Source of the DNA: Neofusicoccum parvum
Taxonomy: Eukaryota; Ascomycota; Dothideomycetes; Botryosphaeriales; Botryosphaeriaceae
Assembly (NCBI GenBank): GCA_020912385.1
Contig: CP087212.1
Span: 1,426,001-1,490,000 of the forward strand
DNA: 64,000 bases
Direction of reading: 5' to 3'
The notes below the pieces were generated by a model. The model made no database searches and was not told where the DNA came from. It saw nothing but the letters and a program-made list of their open reading frames with translations. Positions 45,031-55,954 of the stretch are shown here, piece by piece. The position numbers were made by a program, and so were the translations under genes. Each line of letters begins with the position of its first letter. The stretch's first letter is position 1.

Positions 45031-48000
45031 TGGAGCTCTGCGAATCTAGAGACTCGCGCGCGATGAATGAGTGATTTCCGCCCAGTTTCCTCTATGTTCA
45101 CGCGCGCGTGCTGCTCAAGAATCCCCCCGAAAATGGCAAGACCGCATGTGAAATGGCAGGTCCAACCAAGGGTCGACAAATCCGTAACCAGCCGGCGGAC
45201 CACCAGTCGGCTTGCTACTGTCCCCTAGTCAACAGAGCAGTGGTTCAATTGGCCAGCCTCTCCTTTGTCGGGAAAGTCGCTCACCCGACTTTCATTGGAG
45301 TCTCCTGCCACCCTCCAGGGAAGGCGCACCAGCGGAACTCTCCAGAGTCGAGATGCCCGGAAGACCACACTCCGGCAGTCCGAGAAGTCGCAGCTGGCGC
45401 TTGCGCTGCATTGAGAAAAAGCAGCGTGCAGACGCGACGGCTCACAGCGCAGATGACCACGAGCGTTCGCATTAGTGGCCGGCCATGCAGCTAGGCATGC
45501 AATCTAGACGGCAGCGAACACACAAGCATTCTGATCGTACGACCCGTGTATTGTCGGCCGCTCGCCCGGTTACCTGCCACAGAGGAGCAGCAAGCTACCA
45601 GCTCTCGTGCCTGACCATCACATAGCTTTCCGTGGACCCCTCGAGACCCATATTAAGGGTCTCTGTCACTGTTTGAGCCTCGCCCGATATTCAGGCTTCC
45701 CTCCGGTAAGCTCAGATCGCCGTCACAGAGCCGTGGAAACACGCTGGGAAAAGAGCTTTTTCCGGGTTTTAATCTGTACCACCGCCAGGGGCGGGCATTG
45801 CTGGGATGTACTGCGTCATGCAAGATACGCGTATCCAGTCGCACGACCGAAGTTGCAAAGCGCTATGCAAGGCAACCCCGCAGGAGCGGCATATGCTTGT
45901 GCGGTCGGCCGGCAGCGGCCTGGGCTTTTGAAGTGCGACGAGGAAGCAGATGGCGGCACGGCGGCTGGACCGGTCGATTCAATGGATGCCGTGCGACACG
46001 CCTCGAGTGAGCGTGACAACTGGGGTTGCGCTTTGATGGATTCTTCGAGCATGATAGCAGCAAAATTATTCCGCGAGGATTCTTGTGATGGCGAATTATT
46101 CAGACGGCGGCGAATCTTACGGAAGAGCTGAAGAAGCGGTAGAATGGATCCGATCCTTACCTCAGCGATGGACGCCTCCAAGGGCTTCTGCAATGCAGAC
46201 GCGGCGGCGCAGCTCTGACTCGCAACGTATTCTGGTCAATTCCATGGCATCGCTCGGCGCGAGTCTTATCGTGCAGCGAGCGCTGCCATCGCGATGCAAT
46301 GCCTTGGTGTTGATGGCTGTGCTGCCATGGCGGGCCATTCGGAAGGGCAGGATAGGTGCATCAGCGCTGCGCCCTGCCATGACGTCCGAACATTACACGA
46401 CAGGCTTGACGATCTGGCACTGCTTAGGCCATCTCCCTGATCAACGCGGAGCACGTTAGTGTCCCTGCATACACTGTTTATTTGCAGAGACGGCCGGAAA
46501 AGGTTAATTCTCGTGGTTGGCGGCGCCGTTTCTGACGAGTAATGCCAGCGCGGGCTTCCAGAAGAGCCTGGAGCGGCGCCCGTTTGTTTTGGAAACAGCG
46601 GCGCTCGGGCTTTGCCTCGGGCAACAGCTAAAATGAAGAAACGGTCGCAGATGAATTGCTCCGACCCTGCCCGAGAAGGATGCGAAGCTGATTGTGACGC
46701 AAGCCCCGTGGTGCCGGCCAGCCTGGCAACCGAACGCATAAGCCGGATTGAGGATCAGGAATGTGTGTTGTTTAACGGCATACCGTGACTGTGGCACTCG
46801 ATGACGTCGGCAGCAATAGTGACCTCAGCGGACAACACTCGGCAGGCGGCCGAGCGAGGCTGCTCCCCACGCGGGCATGCCGCATCCCTGCAGCGCGTGC
46901 GGAGTACAGCCGGCGAGGGCGGATAAGGCCGCCCGAAATGCAGCGATCAGTGCTGCCACATGTCGCCGTGGGTCTTGTAACCGCTGCCGCTCGAGCGAGC
47001 GAGCGGGTTGAAACACACGCAAGGCTGGGCTGCGGGACGAGGCGGCGGGGATGTTGCCGGGCTCGTCGTCATGGAGCACGCGGCGCCGGCTGCTGCGCTT
47101 GCAGCGACTCCAGCGACAGGCATCGTGAAGCGCGGGCGGTGCATGACAAGAGCCGCTGCAGGCGAATGAGAGCGCGGCGCGTAGAAAATCTGTACGCGTT
47201 GCCGGCGCGGCTAGCCCGAGAGCGGGCAGGGCGGTTGGGACGTGGCAGATGACCTCGCGAGACTCCAAGTTTGTTGCATCGCCAAACGGCGCAGGGCGAG
47301 AAGAGCGGTGAGATAGGGGAAGGAGAAGCGCGGGATAGCTCGATGAGGCGGCATCAGGAGCCGTGCGGTGTACATTGCTCACAGCCGAAACGGTCGCGCT
47401 GGGTGAAGCAGCGAGGGCTCGAAATAAGCAGCGGGCGGTCCTGGCCGGCAGCGCACGCACGCCGCAGCCTCACAGCACACGCACAGCAGCACGAGCAGCG
47501 CGCGTGAAGAAGCGCGACGGTGTAGACGGCGGGCGGCAGGCGGCGTGCGACAGATCGTATGCCGGCGCTGCGGGCGCGGCGAGGGGAGACGCGATGCTCT
47601 GCAAGGCATCCCGCGAGGGGGAAAAGCGCGCACTCAAGCGCGCTCCAGGACGGTAACAGCAAGCCGGGCCTGTCAGCGAGCGCAGGCGGCGGGCAGCAAG
47701 AGTGGGCGGTCGCGGGCGCGGTCGCGGGCGCGGTGCTGGTGGCGGCCGCGCGCAGCAGCAGCAGCAGCGGCTGGCGCCAGGTTGCACGGCAGCCGATCAG
47801 GGTCTGCTTTTGCTCAACGCAGCCAGCTGGCGGAGCAGGATTTTTGCGGCGTCACGGGCATCCACGTTGCGGCCGCTGACGGAGGTAGGGCTGAGGGCGT
47901 GGCGGCGATTGACGGCGGTGACGGTCAGCAAGAGCATGCCGAGAGCCAGATCTGCCGCTTGGATGCCACCTCGCCGCGCCCCGTTGCCTGTCCGGGAGCA

Positions 48001-48855
48001 CATCGCCCCGTGCTGTTGCATGCAGGCTGCCCACGGGCAACACGGCGACGGCCAGGACCCACACCCAACAGTTCATTTAGAGCGCGCAAGCACTGGCCGC
48101 CCGCAGTCCGTCGACGTCCTTCGCACCTGGCTTTGCGTAAGGGAAATCGCCGGCAAAACAGGCGCAATTCCCGCAGCGAAAAGCTAGCAGCGCACACTGC
48201 GCCTTCTTCAGCGCGCGCCCGCCCGCACCCAAACCGCCCTCTCGCAGCCTCCCTCACCACCGCCCTCCGCACCACCGCACCAGCCGCCCGCCCGCGCGCC
48301 CATCCGCGCCGCCGCTCCCTGCGTGCGCACCCCTCGGCGCGGCCGTGCCCTCATCTCAGCGCGAGATTGGGAAATTAGGAGCAGCAATCTCTTGGCGGCT
48401 GTCGGATCCGGTCCATTTGACGCGGCCAGCGACCCAGCTCGCGCATCGCCACAACGCTGCTGCGCATCTTGCTACACAAGTCGCAAGGTACGTCCCAGCT
48501 CCAACAAACCCGGTCCCCGTCCGCATCTGACAGGCCCTCGTCAGCGTGCAGAAACTCTGTCCCTCCGCTTCCTGGCTTTTGAAACACGACTTCCAACTTC
48601 CATCATGTTGGTTCTGATATTATAGCCCTGCGGTCCTTAGGGACAACACGACGACGGATTATTCACTGCCACTTATTCACCCACGCCTCCAACCGGCCGC
48701 TTGCGCTGGTCGCGGTCGAATCCTCTCTTCACACTCCCAAGTCTCTTCATCACCGCATTCCTGCCCCAGCAGCGCCCACCACGCGCTTGGCCAGAAACGA
48801 AACCACCGCCACTACCAACCCTTGACCACCCGCCGTTCTCTGATACCTTGAAAAC
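45031..48855. other. Large gene-free spacer, partly GC-rich
   Basis: About 3.8 kb between the tRNA and the acidic protein gene. 46.8-48.4 kb is extremely GC-rich, so long frames run in several phases on both strands; none has a domain, splice support or dominance of one phase. A short CAG-rich run is at 47750-47770. The last ~350 bases (pyrimidine-rich, TCTCTTCACACTCCC) look like the leader of the next gene. Confidence 0.5.
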
Positions 48856-51210
48856 ATGGCATTACACCAGGACTACGACCGAATCACCACCATGCAGTCC
48901 CGCGCTTTCCAAAACCAACCGACCGCAATGGAGGGCTCCACGAGCCTTGGAGAGGACCTTCTCGCAGACGCCGATGAGCCTCCCGACGAACAGCAGCGCA
49001 CGCCCCGCCCCATGCCGGTCAGACCCGCTCCATTGGACATTACCGCGAGTTTTTCGAAGACCCAGCCGAGCTCTTGCCCTCGTCAGGAATCTTTGTTGAC
49101 CCAGGCTCTCCTCTCCGAGAGCGATTCTCAATCGGAGGACGAGCACCATGTGGAGCTCAAGCGAGGCCTGTCGACTACATCCACTTGGAGCAATGTCAGC
49201 ATCGCGTCGACCGATCTGACCAGCGACGGCGGCTTCACGAGTCCCGGCACCCGGACCAGCTCTCCGAGCCCGCCACTCCCCCCTACCCTTCAAGGCCTTC
49301 CCCCCATTTACATCAACAAGAAGGATTCTTCAGAACTCACTCTCACCATTCGCCACGACGAATCCCACACGGAGGACGTCGAAGCTTCGCAGAAGAAGAC
49401 AAGCAAGGCAACCGATGAGAACGCAGTCGAGGCAGGACTCGGCCGTCGGAGGTGCATCACTTTCGCTTGCGGAAGGAAGGAGAGCAACGTCACTGTTGCC
49501 GCCTCGCCGAAGCGCCAGTGCCCACCCAAGGAACATGAGAAGCCCGCCGAGCCGGCTCCCCGCCGGTGCACCATCAAATTCGCATGCGACGCGAAGGCCA
49601 CGGCTTCTTCCAAAAAGCCTCGCATTGCGAGCCCCCCGCCTCCTCCCAATAGGCTCGCTGTTCCGGGCAAGGGTACCCCGCGTTCGCATCGCGGTTCGGA
49701 TTCCACGGTGCGGAACGACTCTCCCAAGAGTGTGCGCAAGGGCGGATCCACCCCCCGCCACTCGAGAAAGTACAGTGAGAACTCGGACGTTGGACGTCGC
49801 GAGGCTACTCGTTTCCATGAATTCGCTAGCTCTGAAGAAGAGGTCGAAGAATGGACCCAAGAGCTTACTTGCCACAAGACTCGCTTGACGGTCACCGACA
49901 CTTTGAGAATTGAGAATGGATTGAGAAAGCTTGGAGAGGAGGTCGAAGAAGAAGCATTGGAAGATGACGAGGACGATGAGGAGCTACTTGACGAGGATGA
50001 TGAAGATCTCGATCTTGACGAGGACGAGGACGAAGACCTGGAAGACGAGGAAGAGGATGACGACGATGGAAACGAATCCGTCGTCTCCTGCGGCAGCGTT
50101 TCGGACGGCGGATTCCAGACTGATGACGAAGGCGGCTTCGCTGTGTCTGACGATGAGAGTGACGCCGGATCTGATTACCAGTGGTGGGCTCCAGGTCGCA
50201 CAGTAGCTGCCGGATCTAGCGAGCAACCCGAGCACATCCGGCCCTCGGCTGGTCACAGGAGTCTCTCTGATTCCTCGACCTGCTCAGTCGGAAGCCCGCC
50301 TGGCCCTGCTATGTTCAGCAAGTCGTCGCTCACCAGGAAGAGGAAGCCCGTCAACATCCGGCCTCGTAGCCCCGAGCTTCCCGACAGCACCGACTTTGTT
50401 TGCGGCACCCTCGACGAGGACCGCCCGCTCGAGGATGCGTACTACTCTGCTCTGGAGCAACGCCGGGCTGCGAAGCACAAGATGACGCCTCAGGACATCG
50501 ATCCTACCTTCCCGACGTCAGACCCCGAAATGGATGAGGAAGACGAGGACGACGAGCCGGACGTGGCTGCCGAAGACAGCGACCAGCACATGTTGATGCA
50601 TGGCCAGCTTGACCAAATCGACGAGGTTGAGGGTCGTGGCCGTCGCCGCCCCGGGTCTAAGCGCTCCCCGATCGCGTCACCCAAGCGCCTTCGTTCTCCA
50701 CCACCTCCGGTCAAGCGCGGGCAGGCCCACCGATCTCCGCCTCCCCGTCGTCAGTTCTGCCAATCCCCGAAGCGTCTCCGTTCTCCTCCGCCTGCCGGAC
50801 GTCTCCGTTCACCGCCGCCTACGCGTCGCCCGTCCTTAGCTGTTACATATAAACAGCAGGAGGCGACCATTCAATTTGCCGGAATGGCCCAAGGGCCTCC
50901 GCCGACGGTTGTGGCATCTCTCCCTCGCCCACCCACCCTTTTCCACCAAGTCACCTACGACGATGATGACGAAGACGAATCGACCAACGACACGCTCAAG
51001 CGTGGACCGATGGACATCAAAGCCGGCACTGCGTTGAAGCGACAGCGTCGCAAGGAGAAGCTCTACCAAAAGCATTGCCGCAAGGCGTGCAAAGAAAAAG
51101 AGCGCCGCCCTGCCCCTGGCAAGGGCGCGGAGCGCATGCGCGAAGTGGGCATGGGCCTCGCCGCGTACAGGGGCAAGAAGGCCACGCCCGTGCATGTGCT
51201 TTCGTACTGA
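48856..51210 (+). CDS. Acidic Ser/Pro-rich fungal protein, DUF2457-like
   Basis: Intronless gene for a 784-residue, largely disordered protein. It carries two related short motifs, RRRCITFACG (198-206) and RRCTIKFAC (236-244). A conserved-looking block follows (EVEEWTQELTCHKTRLTVTD, about 329-349). Next are a 44-residue run that is almost all Asp/Glu (361-404), SDGGFQTDDEGGFAVSDDES, and DSTDFVCGTLDEDRPLEDAY with SALEQRRAAKH. Three copies of (S)PKRLRSPPP and similar RSPPP repeats occur near 655-700. The C-terminus is very basic (LKRQRRKEKLYQKHCRKACK). This arrangement fits the ascomycete DUF2457 family, for which I know no function; the charge pattern suggests a nuclear or nucleolar chaperone-like role, but that is only inference. 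The ATG at 48856 is the first in frame. Confidence 0.72.
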   Translation: MALHQDYDRITTMQSRAFQNQPTAMEGSTSLGEDLLADADEPPDEQQRTPRPMPVRPAPLDITASFSKTQPSSCPRQESLLTQALLSESDSQSEDEHHVELKRGLSTTSTWSNVSIASTDLTSDGGFTSPGTRTSSPSPPLPPTLQGLPPIYINKKDSSELTLTIRHDESHTEDVEASQKKTSKATDENAVEAGLGRRRCITFACGRKESNVTVAASPKRQCPPKEHEKPAEPAPRRCTIKFACDAKATASSKKPRIASPPPPPNRLAVPGKGTPRSHRGSDSTVRNDSPKSVRKGGSTPRHSRKYSENSDVGRREATRFHEFASSEEEVEEWTQELTCHKTRLTVTDTLRIENGLRKLGEEVEEEALEDDEDDEELLDEDDEDLDLDEDEDEDLEDEEEDDDDGNESVVSCGSVSDGGFQTDDEGGFAVSDDESDAGSDYQWWAPGRTVAAGSSEQPEHIRPSAGHRSLSDSSTCSVGSPPGPAMFSKSSLTRKRKPVNIRPRSPELPDSTDFVCGTLDEDRPLEDAYYSALEQRRAAKHKMTPQDIDPTFPTSDPEMDEEDEDDEPDVAAEDSDQHMLMHGQLDQIDEVEGRGRRRPGSKRSPIASPKRLRSPPPPVKRGQAHRSPPPRRQFCQSPKRLRSPPPAGRLRSPPPTRRPSLAVTYKQQEATIQFAGMAQGPPPTVVASLPRPPTLFHQVTYDDDDEDESTNDTLKRGPMDIKAGTALKRQRRKEKLYQKHCRKACKEKERRPAPGKGAERMREVGMGLAAYRGKKATPVHVLSY

Positions 51211-52050
51211 GAGGAGCGCCGCTGACCTGTCAGCACTCTACAAGTCCTCGGACTTGCTGGTCGCTGCTCTCGCACGCATTTCCTATCTGCATATTCCCGG
51301 TTACTGTAAATACCCATGCTTCCCGTTTTGGCGTTTCGCTGGACGCAGCTGGTACTTTAGCGATTTGTTTATATCGAGATCTTAATCTTTCTTGCACATT
51401 ACCCAAATTTTACGACACCTGCATCTCTGTGTCAGTCTGCTTCTCCACACATGGCTTTTCAGCACACGAGGGCAGGACACCCCATGACTTCACGACCCAG
51501 CATTACTACCAGGCGTTTTCATTATCTCTGCTTTCGTTGCGAATGGGGGTTCTTTCTTTCTGGGAACACATTGGGCAGCGAGGAGTTATTCACATCGACC
51601 GCTTCGGGGAGGCTGTTCGGAGACCATAGCATTTGCATAGGACTGGATGAGCGGACTGTCTGTTGGGAGGATGGGCTGGTTGGGGGTTTGGCGCGTTGAC
51701 GGACTGGTGTGGTTGCTGAATCAAGACACGTTTCTCTCGGAGCACGGAAAGCCTCTTGCTGTGACATGCGACGCGTGCGACTGCAACTGCTGTTGCCTGG
51801 CGTGTGTTTGTGGTGCGTTGTGCTGTGTTGGAGACCGCGGCACACGGTGGGTGGCGGGGCGCGGAGCCGAGCTCTGGCAGGCGGCGGATGCCAAGAGCCA
51901 GATTGACGTTGGCCGCTCTCATCATGGTCTGGCCACTATCCGAGAAATCCACCTCCAACTCGACAGCTCCCAACACCGCAGCCGCGCCCACCGTCTCACC
52001 CTCTTGAAACCGTCCTCTGCACCCTCCCACGCCCGCCCGCCGCTGCCGCC
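51211..52050. other. Intergenic region, sar1 promoter side
   Basis: The 3' flank of the acidic protein gene is AT-rich (51.2-51.6 kb). The last ~200 bases before sar1 are pyrimidine-rich (CACCCTCTTGAAACCGTCCTC), probably promoter and leader. No other gene is seen. Confidence 0.5.
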
Positions 52051-53240
52051 ATGTGGATTATCGACTGGTGTACGTCCGCCCGCCCAACGAGCCCCAACCT
52101 CCAAGCTCAGCGCCGCCTCGTGCCTGTCGCCGCGTCGCCCCAGACCCCTGCCCGCCGTCGCCGCGTCTGCGCACTGCGCCTGCAGCTGGAGCTCCACACC
52201 GAGGATGTTTTGCTGATCAGAGTGTGCAACAGTCTGGGATGTTCTGTCAAGCTTGGGCCTGTTGAACAAGCATGCCGTGCGTAGCCCCGGCCCCCGGGAA
52301 GCCCGTCGGCCACCATCCAGCCATGGGCGCGCGGAGAGATGATTGGGAACACTGTCGCTGATGGTCTGGGGGAATACAGAAGCTGCTCTTCCTCGGTCTC
52401 GACAATGCCGGCAAGACCACTCTCCTGCACATGCTGAAGGTACGCTCACCGATAATATCTGCCCTCGCTCGGCGCCGCCGGGACAGCAAAGCTGACGATG
52501 CCTACTCTCGCAGAACGATCGCGTGTATGTACACAATGACGCCGTCTAGGCCGCACGTTTCCGGAACCGTGTGCTAACCGTTGCCTTCAGTGCCATCCTC
52601 CAGCCCACTCTTCACCCCAGTACGCCTCCAACACTCTGCTTATGGCCCGCGGGTCCTGTGAAACACCAACTGACATTGGCGCAGCGTCTGAGGAGCTCAG
52701 CATCGGTTCATGCCGCTTCACTACCTTCGACCTGGGTGGTACGTCTCCCCCGCCTCCTCCACCGTCTTTCCCCGCCGCAGCCATGACTAGTCTTTCCCGA
52801 GCCATTACTAAGCATCGCAACCCGCACAACAGGTCACCAGCAGGCGCGCCGTCTCTGGAAGGACTACTTCCCCGAGGTGTCGGGCATTGTCTTCCTCGTT
52901 GACGCCAAGGACCCCGAGCGGTTCGCCGAGTCCAAGGCCGAGCTCGACGCCCTCCTGTCGATGGAGGACCTGCAGAAGACGCCCTTCCTGATCCTCGGCA
53001 ACAAGATCGACCACCCCAACGCCGTGTCCGAGGACCAGCTGAGGCACGAGCTCGGCCTGTACCAGACCACGGGCAAGGGCAAGGTTCCGCTCGAGGGTAT
53101 CCGCCCCATCGAGGTCTTCATGTGCTCCGTCGTCATGAGGCAAGGCTACGGCGAGGGCATCCGCTGGCTGTGAGTGTCGCATAAGTACCCGTTGAAATCC
53201 CGCGAGATCCTGACGAGCTCGTAGGTCCCAGTACGTCTAA
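52051..53240 (+). CDS. sar1: Small COPII coat GTPase Sar1
   Basis: Eight exons (52051-52069, 52233-52276, 52380-52439, 52514-52524, 52591-52619, 52685-52738, 52833-53169, 53225-53240) give 189 residues, the usual Sar1 length. Sar1 starts COPII vesicle formation at ER exit sites after Sec12 loads GTP. The spliced protein opens [17 protein letters not shown], an amphipathic membrane-inserting N-terminus. It then has the P-loop GLDNAGKT (27-34), QPTLHPTSEE (switch I), DLGGHQQAR (switch II), LGNKID (guanine specificity) and [20 protein letters not shown] at the end. Key residues are present: Thr of switch I, His of DLGGH, and no N-myristoylation Gly. Exon 4 is an 11-nt micro-exon (AACGATCGCGT). 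The first and last coding exons are 19 and 16 nt. Confidence 0.96.
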
Positions 53241-54576
53241 GCTCCCCGGCGACCGCGTCACGTACGGCGTCGCCAACCCCGTTGATTCCCCGGGGTGAAC
53301 GAGCGGCCACAAACTGGGCAAAGGACACCGAATACGACTGACAGCCATGGCCAAAATCAACATTCGCGAAACACGACAATGAACTTGCGGATAAGCAATG
53401 AAGACGGGATGGTGGGGATGGTGGGGGTTGCTGTGGATCCAAGCGTTCATAGTGACGGCGAAATGGGTGGAAGCGGAAGATGGTGATGAGCTTGGATTTT
53501 CTATTTTGCTCGACGATGGACGAAAGGGTAGGAGTAGGGAGCTTTCCTCCTTGATGACAACACAGCCCAGCATTGCTGAAGGAAGGCGAAATGAGTGGAG
53601 CGGAAATTAGAATTTTTGCAATGGGTCTATTGATACACTTTCCTCTTTATTTCTCTCCTCTGTCTCCAGCTCTTCTCATTCAAGGAGATTCATTTCTATG
53701 GAGTTCTTTACATGCAGATGTAGAATGGCTGTTGCTGACTGAGCTAACACTGGATTTGCATGCCGGACCATTTCTTCTGCCAGGGTATCCGGGCCTCCAA
53801 TGTTTGGTGAAATGATGTCATAGCGCTCGGCCTCGTGCCCCTTGTGTTTGCTGGCATCCAGCAGCGCACAAAACTCGCCGGGGCCCGCGCTTTCCATCTT
53901 TCTCTTCCTTACTGTCCGTTTAATGGTGCTTGCTGTCTTTTAGAAGTTGCTCGCTCTGAAACTGGACGAAAATGGATCAGTTGCAGAAACGGGGTTGCCT
54001 CCGTCTTCGAGGTTAACTAAAGCTCTCTTCAAGCTGGGGCTTGGGTCGTGGAAGGTGGAGGGAAAGCGAACTATGGTGATGGTACAAACTAGTGTTCCTG
54101 GTCTTGTATAGAGGAGCTGCGAGATACCGGCTTCTTCACTTCATCCTCCTCCTGCCTGTATCTTACGCCGCCATATTCGCAAATATTAGATTGGTATCAA
54201 TATCCCGTCCAATGTATAGACTGCTCTGTCTCGGGTGGCATACATTGAAACTGCAGAGAACCTAGGCGACATAGAGCTACTGGATGCAATTCGCCGCAAG
54301 GCTTACAGAGATGTGGAGTCCTCTTTGTCCGCCCGCTCTTGTCCAGCAGCGTTCAGGTTGCCACAGTTCAATATATTCGTCTAAATACAATGAGACACCT
54401 CTTTGCGTCGCAGCTGAAGTTGGGTCAGCATGTTTCATTCAGATATTTTAGCATCGCGGAGAGGAACACGATCTCGCCACATGCAGAATGCTCAACCAGA
54501 CAGAGAGACCAGCCAATCGCAGGGCTGTTGACTTTTTGAGAAGAGTCGCGGCACTCAGGGGATACCAACTGATTAC
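53241..54576. other. AT-rich spacer
   Basis: The 3' flank of sar1 followed by AT-rich DNA. No gene, tRNA or named element is supported. Confidence 0.5.
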
Positions 54577-55103
54577 AAATTGGGAATCAAGCATTCAAGC
54601 TCAACATCGCGGAAGCTCGTCCGGCTACATTCCAACTTCAACAATGAACACTTTCGTATCACGAATTTGACCCAGGAGAGTAATCACAGCTTGAAAGATT
54701 GGGCATATGGTTTCGACCAAAAGAAGCGTGCGGCGTGGAAGACGGGTATGAGAACACTACGAGAAATTTGCAACGGCAGGACACCTCAGCGGTTGAACGA
54801 AGTCATCATGTTCATCGCCATTGCTAGAGCCATGTCAGGCAAGCAGATGACGTTAGGGATAAAAAGTTGCTCGCCAATTTCGGCGAAGATCTTCTACGGT
54901 GGACGGCACTGTTCGAGCATGATGAAACCACGCAGAACCGGGTCGTCGAAGCCGTGTGGGAGATATGCAGAATAGATATGCATGCTTGTCGAACGAGACC
55001 TCTTGCTGATAGGGAGTCTCTGGATGAAGCACTGGCCGACTTCCAATCTCTAGCTCGTATATTATTGGAAAGGGCGAACGTGGACCGTGGTCTTCAATCT
55101 TGA
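54577..55103 (+). pseudogene. Relic resembling the helical region of a fungal regulator
   Basis: Two adjoining + strand frames look like one protein broken by a frameshift near 54860. The first carries KKRAAWKTGMRTLREICNGR, then TPQRLNEVIMFIAIARAMS. The second carries LLANFGEDLLRWTALFEHDE, then AVWEIC and LADFQSLARILLERAN. The order (AW-x-GM...L...G-x-TP...F-x-x-x-A-x-A, then F-x-x-DL-x-RW-x-x-LF, then W) recalls the alpha-helical middle of some ascomycete zinc-finger regulator-like proteins. No DNA-binding domain, start or splice pair that repairs the frame is visible. The family call is from pattern memory and is weak. Confidence 0.35.
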
Positions 55104-55954
55104 TGGACAAGCGTAATCCGCAGGCATCCGTGCCACTTGTATTCGATTGATGAAACCATAACCCTGTACACCATCGAGGAACTCGTCTTATTGGGAGTCG
55201 TAGAGAGCGTTGCATCACTCTATTCAATGCTCGACTTGGCAGCGAAAATTAGCCTGAGCTCATCAGAATCCGTCTTCTACAGGAGTTTGACAAGTGATAC
55301 TGCTTGACTCAGACTGAGGTGTCCTGTAGTGTCCTGAAATGCTATCTTGACCAAGATTTGAAGCACGAGATATTTAGAGAGCCTTTAAAGGACGCCTTTG
55401 GAAGTTCCACATCGGGACACACCCCTGAGCAATAAAAGATGCCTTAATCTCATACCGAGGAGCTGTCATTCGCCAAGACAGCATCTGCCCTCAGCACAAG
55501 AACGTCCATGGGATCAGAGAACGGCATTAGCTCTGATCCGACATCCTCGACTCATGAGGGGTGAGTATTTTATCCCCCACGAGGTATGACGTTGAGACTA
55601 TATACTGGCATGTTGCGTATTCAAGGTTCTCCTCATACTAAGTGTCATCGAGCGAGCCATCTTCTCCCACTCCCTTGAAGAAAAGAATCACCACGCGGAC
55701 GAAGGACTCTACGTCACCGAGAAATAAGTCCGTTCCGTCGGCAGAGGGGAGGATCGTTTGCAATGATCACGAAGAGGCATCCTTGGCCGCGCCTGGACTC
55801 TGGTCTTTCTCAAGGGTTCAACTGTGCCTTTGCCGTATCTGGTGCTCTATATAGTCTCATATCTACCTTCTCCACATCTATACAGACATCTAAGTTCTCC
55901 ACATCTATCCAGACATCTACTTTCACGCATTATAAACACCACCACCCCTTCCCC
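55104..55954. other. Gene-free stretch with a 27-bp tandem duplication
   Basis: No gene is supported. It holds the direct repeat at 55868-55920 and the 3' flank of the alpha/beta hydrolase. Confidence 0.5.
55868..55920. repeat. 27-bp tandem duplication
   Basis: Two adjacent copies of a 27-bp unit, TTCTCCACATCTATMCAGAC followed by ATCTAAG or ATCTAC, differ at one internal base and at the end. The copies are at 55868-55894 and from 55895. Confidence 0.85.

Noticed and set aside
47545..48378. A 277-codon + strand frame
   Set aside because: Arg/Ala/Ser-rich, overlaps equally long frames on both strands and lacks any family signature; explained by GC content.
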